Positions 61,020 to 64,000 of a DNA stretch of 64,000 nt are shown piece after piece. Source of the DNA: a bacterium (GTDB lineage: Bacteria > Patescibacteriota > Minisyncoccia > Phycocordibacterales > UBA1006); assembly GCA_030433255.1 (NCBI GenBank), contig JAUIMI010000003.1:36193-100192 (forward strand), in the 5' to 3' direction. The position numbers and the translations under genes are program-made. Below the pieces are notes generated by a model that was not told the origin of the DNA, did no database searches, and saw only the letters and a program-made list of their open reading frames with translations. The number at the start of each line of letters is the position of its first letter. The stretch's first letter is position 1.

Positions 61020-61892
61020 ATGAAAATTGCTATTGTAACAGGTGGAATCGGTTCTGAAAGAGAAGTATCTTTATCTTCTTCTAAGAACGTACAACAGTTG
61101 CTATCAATTCCTGATGAGCTTGTTTTCGATTATCCTAACCATTTAGATAAATTAGTGAACCATGCAGCAAATATAGATGTATGTATTCCAATAATCCATG
61201 GGGAAGGAGGAGAGGATGGAGAGTTACAAATTATCTTAGATAAATTTAATATTCCATATATATTTTCAGAACCTGGAGTACATAAAAATTGCCTTGATAA
61301 AAGGAAAACTAAGCAAATATTAAGTAAGTTTGAAATTAAATCGCCAAAAGAGTATTTATTAGAAGATAATTTCGATACATCTGTTTTTATTAAACCTGTC
61401 TCAGGAGGTTCATCAGTACTTACTAAAAAAAAATTATCAAAAAAAGAACTCATCGAATTCATAGATAATTATCTAGATATTAGTTTTATCATTGAAGAGT
61501 CTGTTGAAGGTAAAGAGTTTTCTGTTGGGGTTATAGATACTAAAGAAGGATCAAAAGCACTACCTGTTATTGAAATAAAAACGGAAGTAGAATTTTTTGA
61601 TTATGATAGTAAATATAATACTGAAAAATTAGCACAAGAGATTTGTCCTGCCGATATTCCAGACGAATTAGAAAAACGATTAAAAGAACAAGCGCTCATA
61701 GTTCATAAGGAAATGAATTGTAAACATTTGTCTCGATCAGACTTTATTGTAGATGAAAATAATCAAATCTTTTTTCTTGAGGTTAATACTATTCCAGGAA
61801 TGACTAATACTTCTTTGATACCAAAAGAAATAGTCGAGGAAGGGCTCTCGCTAAAAGATCTGTTAATTTATTGGGTATCTGAAGTGAAATAA
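61020..61892 (+). CDS. ddl: D-alanine--D-alanine ligase
   Basis: Ddl makes the D-Ala-D-Ala end of peptidoglycan precursors. The start is ATG 61020 (290 residues, MKIAIVTGG) by promoter distance; the frame extends 24 bp upstream to a GTG. Motifs: GGIGSEREVSLSS, PIIHGEGGEDGELQ, FIKPVSGGSS, EGKEFSVGV and the C-terminal FFLEVNTIPGMT. The ATP-grasp fold is complete. A housekeeping wall gene placed between repeat copies R3 and R4 is unexpected for a mobile cassette. Confidence 0.95.
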   Translation: MKIAIVTGGIGSEREVSLSSSKNVQQLLSIPDELVFDYPNHLDKLVNHAANIDVCIPIIHGEGGEDGELQIILDKFNIPYIFSEPGVHKNCLDKRKTKQILSKFEIKSPKEYLLEDNFDTSVFIKPVSGGSSVLTKKKLSKKELIEFIDNYLDISFIIEESVEGKEFSVGVIDTKEGSKALPVIEIKTEVEFFDYDSKYNTEKLAQEICPADIPDELEKRLKEQALIVHKEMNCKHLSRSDFIVDENNQIFFLEVNTIPGMTNTSLIPKEIVEEGLSLKDLLIYWVSEVK

Positions 61893-61902
61893 TTTCTCAT
61901 AA

Positions 61903-61976
61903 AAGTTCGAACATCATCCCAGTCTGCCAGCTAGTAAAAACCACTTTAGAAATAGGGTGGTTTTTGGTATACTACA
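61903..61976 (+). repeat. Intergenic repeat copy R4
   Basis: Core identical to R1 over 29 bases, hairpin AACCACTTT/AGGGTGGTT, then T-tract and TGGTATACT promoter of the pilin gene. Confidence 0.88.
61968..61973 (+). promoter_or_regulatory. -10 box of the pilin gene
   Basis: TATACT begins 12 bases before the ATG at 61980. Confidence 0.6.
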
Positions 61977-61979
61977 TTC

Positions 61980-62510
61980 ATGAAATTAAAACCTAAAAAA
62001 GGATTTACACTTATTGAATTACTTGTAGTGGTTGCAATTATTGGAGTTCTAGCAAGTATTGTTTTAAGTTCCTTAAATGAAGCAAGGGCTAAAGCGCGAG
62101 ATGCTCGGAGATTGTCTGATATAAAAACTATACAAACTGCCTTAGAACTTTATTTTTTAGATAATAACGAGTATCCAGTGAGTACTGGAGGAACAATACC
62201 AAATAATTCTTGGGCTCATAGTGCTTATCCATCCTGGGAAACTTTGGAAACTGCTCTTGGAACTGATCTCCCAGAGGACCCTATAAATAATGACCAATCT
62301 TGGGCTCCAAGTAATCCTGTTGAAGGCTTAAATTATACCTATTATTCTGGGACAGCAATTTGTCCAAACCGACAAGGATATGCCTTGGTATATCGTTTCG
62401 AATCAAGAGATGCTACATCAGATGAAAACAAGGGTGTTATTCGTTGTAATGGTTCTTCGTTTAGATATGGTGGAGGAAGTATTACAGTTGGAGCAAGTCC
62501 TCGTCAGTAA
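61980..62510 (+). CDS. Type IV pilin-like protein
   Basis: The 176-residue prepilin has the leader KPKKG|FTLIELLVVVAIIGVLASIVL, with the peptidase site after Gly, Glu at mature position 5 and the N-terminal helix. Positions 30-60 hold the helical stalk (NEARAKARDARRLSDIKTIQ) typical of CPR pilins/pseudopilins. The globular domain has two cysteines (ICPN, IRCN) that may form the C-terminal D-region disulfide. Type IV pili in these organisms are used for attachment and DNA uptake. No other pilus gene is adjacent. Confidence 0.88.
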   Translation: MKLKPKKGFTLIELLVVVAIIGVLASIVLSSLNEARAKARDARRLSDIKTIQTALELYFLDNNEYPVSTGGTIPNNSWAHSAYPSWETLETALGTDLPEDPINNDQSWAPSNPVEGLNYTYYSGTAICPNRQGYALVYRFESRDATSDENKGVIRCNGSSFRYGGGSITVGASPRQ

Positions 62511-62516
62511 TATAAA

Positions 62517-62546
62517 AAGTTCGAACATTATCCCAAACGGCCAGCA
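62517..62546 (+). repeat. Repeat copy R5 (variant core)
   Basis: AAGTTCGAACATTATCCCAA then ACGGCCAGC: same core as R1 with several changes. The next 125 bp have no open frame of note but contain nested inverted repeats (GTTGT...ACAAC enclosing TGTGA/TCACA) and two T-arm-like GGTTCGA segments, before a perfect hairpin. Confidence 0.65.
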
Positions 62547-62670
62547 GCGTTGTGAGCCCGACCGAGGTCACAATATAAGCTATATTTTACAACACTTTCT
62601 GATGATTGAGTCATGGGTTCGAACTCGTATTTTTGGTTCGATTCCTAGAAAGGGTTATAAACGATATGCA

Positions 62671-62707
62671 AACAAAACACTCTATTCAAAATAGAGTGTT
62701 TTGTTTT
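62671..62707 (+). terminator. Strong perfect hairpin terminator
   Basis: 17-bp perfect arms (AAACAAAACACTCTATT and complement) around a 3-base loop. It lies 160 bp past the pilin stop, so the region between may be transcribed. Confidence 0.85.
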
Positions 62708-62727
62708 AAAGAATATTATATATTGCA

Positions 62728-62748
62728 ATATAGGGGTACCCCCTATAT
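62728..62748. promoter_or_regulatory. CsoR-type operator
   Basis: ATATAGGGG, TAC, CCCCTATAT: a GC-core inverted repeat in an AT-rich region, the usual form of a CsoR/RcnR site. It overlaps the -10 TATACT (62746-62751) of the csoR gene. Confidence 0.75.
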
Positions 62749-62751
62749 ACT
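62746..62751 (+). promoter_or_regulatory. -10 box of the csoR operon
   Basis: TATACT begins 12 bases before the csoR ATG at 62758 and overlaps the operator. Confidence 0.55.
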
Positions 62752-62757
62752 ATACTT

Positions 62758-63021
62758 ATGAAACAAGAACAGCAAAAGAAATCAATAAATAGATTGAATC
62801 GTATCGAGGGACAAATTCGCGGTCTTAAAAAGATGATTGAAGACGATGTTTACTGCATAGATATTATTAGTCAGACGTCTTCTGTCCGTTCTGCACTAAA
62901 AGGTCTTGAAGATGCTCTTATGGAGAATCATTTATCAACTTGCGTTGTTTCGCAAATTAAAAATGGTAAAGAGAAAAAAGCTGTCGATGAGATTATCAAG
63001 GTATATAAACTAAAACGATAA
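62758..63021 (+). CDS. csoR: CsoR-type copper-sensing repressor
   Basis: The 87-residue helical protein has INRLNRIEGQIRGL and the Cu(I) ligands Cys33, His58 and Cys62 (VYCIDI, ENHLSTC), the C-H-C pattern that separates CsoR from the H-based nickel sensor RcnR. Copper binding releases it from DNA. A matching operator lies just upstream, so it represses its own operon with the two copper-related genes downstream (1-bp and 4-bp gaps). Confidence 0.93.
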   Translation: MKQEQQKKSINRLNRIEGQIRGLKKMIEDDVYCIDIISQTSSVRSALKGLEDALMENHLSTCVVSQIKNGKEKKAVDEIIKVYKLKR

Positions 63022-63022
63022 T

Positions 63023-63742
63023 ATGATGAAACATACTTATAAGATTACAGGAATGACCTGTGATAACTGTAAAGATAAAATTACTCAGGCACTGCAATCA
63101 ATCCAAGAAATCACTAAAGTTGAGATAGATAGAGAAAAAGGTTTCGCAGATATTTCAATGTCAGAACATGTGCAAACACCGGTCATGCAGGAGGCTTTGA
63201 GTACCCTAGGCGACTACAGTATATCAATGGATATGGGAGCATCTATGGAGCAAGCAAAAAAGAAAAATCATCTCAAAGATTTAATTCCTCTATTCACTAT
63301 CGTCGGAGCGATACTCATATTTTCAATCATTATGACATTGGTAATAGGTAAAGACTTCCAATTCGGTATGCGAATGTTTATGGGAGGGTTCTTTGTAGTA
63401 TTTGGAATATTAAAAGTTCTAAAACTCAAAGACTTTGCTATTGCATATAAGGAATACGATATCATCGCAAAATACAGCAGTTTCTATGCTCATGCATATC
63501 CATTTATAGAACTAGCATTAGGAATTCTATATTTTATAAATATCATTCCGTTAACAACAAATATTCTCACCATTATTGTTATGGGAATCGGAGCCATTGG
63601 TGTCTACATAAAATTACGTAAACACGAAGAAATACCATGTGCTTGTCTTGGTACCGTTTTCAAGGTTCCAATGACCTGGGTAACACTGGCGGAAGATTTG
63701 CTTATGGTCATTATGGCAATAATTATGATAGTATTAATGTAA
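63023..63742 (+). CDS. HMA domain fused to a MauE/DoxX-like membrane domain
   Basis: The 239-residue protein starts with a heavy-metal-associated domain (about residues 3-70) with the metal site GMTCDNC (Cys 13 and 16), then has four membrane helices in a MauE/DoxX-like arrangement (about 93-235), with EIPCACLGT near the end supplying another CxC pair. It probably receives copper from the cytoplasm or handles thiols at the membrane. It is second in the csoR operon; a P-type ATPase is not seen in the window. Confidence 0.8.
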   Translation: MMKHTYKITGMTCDNCKDKITQALQSIQEITKVEIDREKGFADISMSEHVQTPVMQEALSTLGDYSISMDMGASMEQAKKKNHLKDLIPLFTIVGAILIFSIIMTLVIGKDFQFGMRMFMGGFFVVFGILKVLKLKDFAIAYKEYDIIAKYSSFYAHAYPFIELALGILYFINIIPLTTNILTIIVMGIGAIGVYIKLRKHEEIPCACLGTVFKVPMTWVTLAEDLLMVIMAIIMIVLM

Positions 63743-63746
63743 TTAT

Positions 63747-64000
63747 ATGTTTTCAAAGGTCTACAAATATATAGGAATATTCGTTATTGCACTCGTTCTT
63801 CTAGGGCATCATTCTTTTCAGGCACAGGCGATGGAAAATATGACTCACCACGCACCAACGGCTAGTACTTGTGATAGTGCAGAATGCCATCATGAAATGA
63901 ATATGGAGATTTGTGAAAAACTTCAAAGTGATGAAATGCAAGCTTCATCACAGTTTTTTACACTACCGAACATTTCTAATTTTGTAGCAGTTGAACTTGA
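63747..64000 (+). CDS. Secreted Cys/His/Met-rich protein, partial (3' end outside window)
   Basis: The frame opens at ATG 63747, 4 bp after the HMA-MauE stop, and runs off the end after 84 codons. It begins with a signal peptide (MFSKVYKYIGIFVIALVLLG region, cleavage near AQA) followed by a stretch rich in Met, His and Cys (MTHHAPT, CDSAECHHEMNMEIC), a composition typical of extracytoplasmic copper-binding proteins. It is third in the csoR operon. Confidence 0.7.
   Translation, partial: MFSKVYKYIGIFVIALVLLGHHSFQAQAMENMTHHAPTASTCDSAECHHEMNMEICEKLQSDEMQASSQFFTLPNISNFVAVEL

Noticed and set aside
59562..62546. CRISPR or IS ends for the AAGTTCGAAC repeats
   Set aside because: Spacing is that of whole genes, copies are direct and not terminally inverted, and no transposase or cas gene is present.
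62546..62670. Extra tRNA gene suggested by two GGTTCGA segments
   Set aside because: No acceptor or anticodon stems could be formed around them; at most a decayed tRNA or an unrelated structured stretch.
62380..62694. 104-codon open frame overlapping the pilin 3' end
   Set aside because: It is out of frame with a clear pilin gene and crosses repeat R5 and part of a terminator hairpin.

Overview
The window is AT-rich and densely packed: mostly short intergenic gaps, small genes, a hairpin terminator after almost every transcription unit, and hardly any Shine-Dalgarno-like sequence. It looks like a Candidate Phyla Radiation (Patescibacteria) genome, probably of the Paceibacteria/Parcubacteria type. 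Support comes from reduced versions of universal genes (a TsaD with an insertion, a ValRS without C-terminal coiled coil, a short RF2, a PriA-like protein with all helicase motifs lost, an HTH-MurA fusion) and many small membrane proteins without recognisable homology. UGA is used as a stop codon and an RF2 is present, so the standard code applies.

Layout: 0-8 kb holds miaA, a 2-Cys peroxiredoxin, the start of a division/cell-wall cluster (mraZ-rsmH-ftsL-like-ftsI), an HNH endonuclease, YceI, an FtsB-like protein and glutaredoxin. 8-17 kb holds acidic surface proteins, Hsp20, PrsW, valS and tsaD. 17-21 kb holds a MacA/MacB-type ABC exporter. 21-31.7 kb is a light-protection island: an ECF sigma factor with a coupled membrane protein, a class I photolyase, a second photolyase-family protein with DUF2256, and the genes crtE, crtB, a lycopene-elongase-like UbiA enzyme, cruF and crtI, followed by a TIGR01777 epimerase. 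Together these predict an acyclic C50 (bacterioruberin-type) carotenoid plus UV-damage repair. 31.7-43.5 kb holds a HIT protein flanked by repeated tRNA-Glu tails, a sugar nucleotidyltransferase, trxB, ftsZ-ftsA, ybeY, a bS21-like gene, the degenerate PriA, HTH-MurA with a palindromic operator, mreB and a VIT-family transporter. 43.5-50 kb holds a zinc-ribbon gene behind a structured leader, an M50-like protease, an ABC-F ATPase, an HD protein and typA. 50-56 kb holds a circularly permuted DsbA-like protein, a membrane CxxC protein and a MarR-RND efflux operon. 56-59 kb holds prfB and ftsEX. 59.5-62.7 kb is a series of single-gene units separated by copies of one repeat (lipoprotein, small membrane protein, ddl, pilin). 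62.7-64 kb is a CsoR-controlled copper operon cut by the window end.

Many starts lie exactly 12 bases downstream of the first base of a TATAAT/TATACT hexamer, so the first base of the start codon is the predicted +1. This points to leaderless transcription and was used to choose several starts. Six tRNA genes were found: Trp, Glu(CTC), Arg(CCT), Phe, Glu(TTC) and Gln(CTG). All assignments come from reading the sequence; no database search was run.
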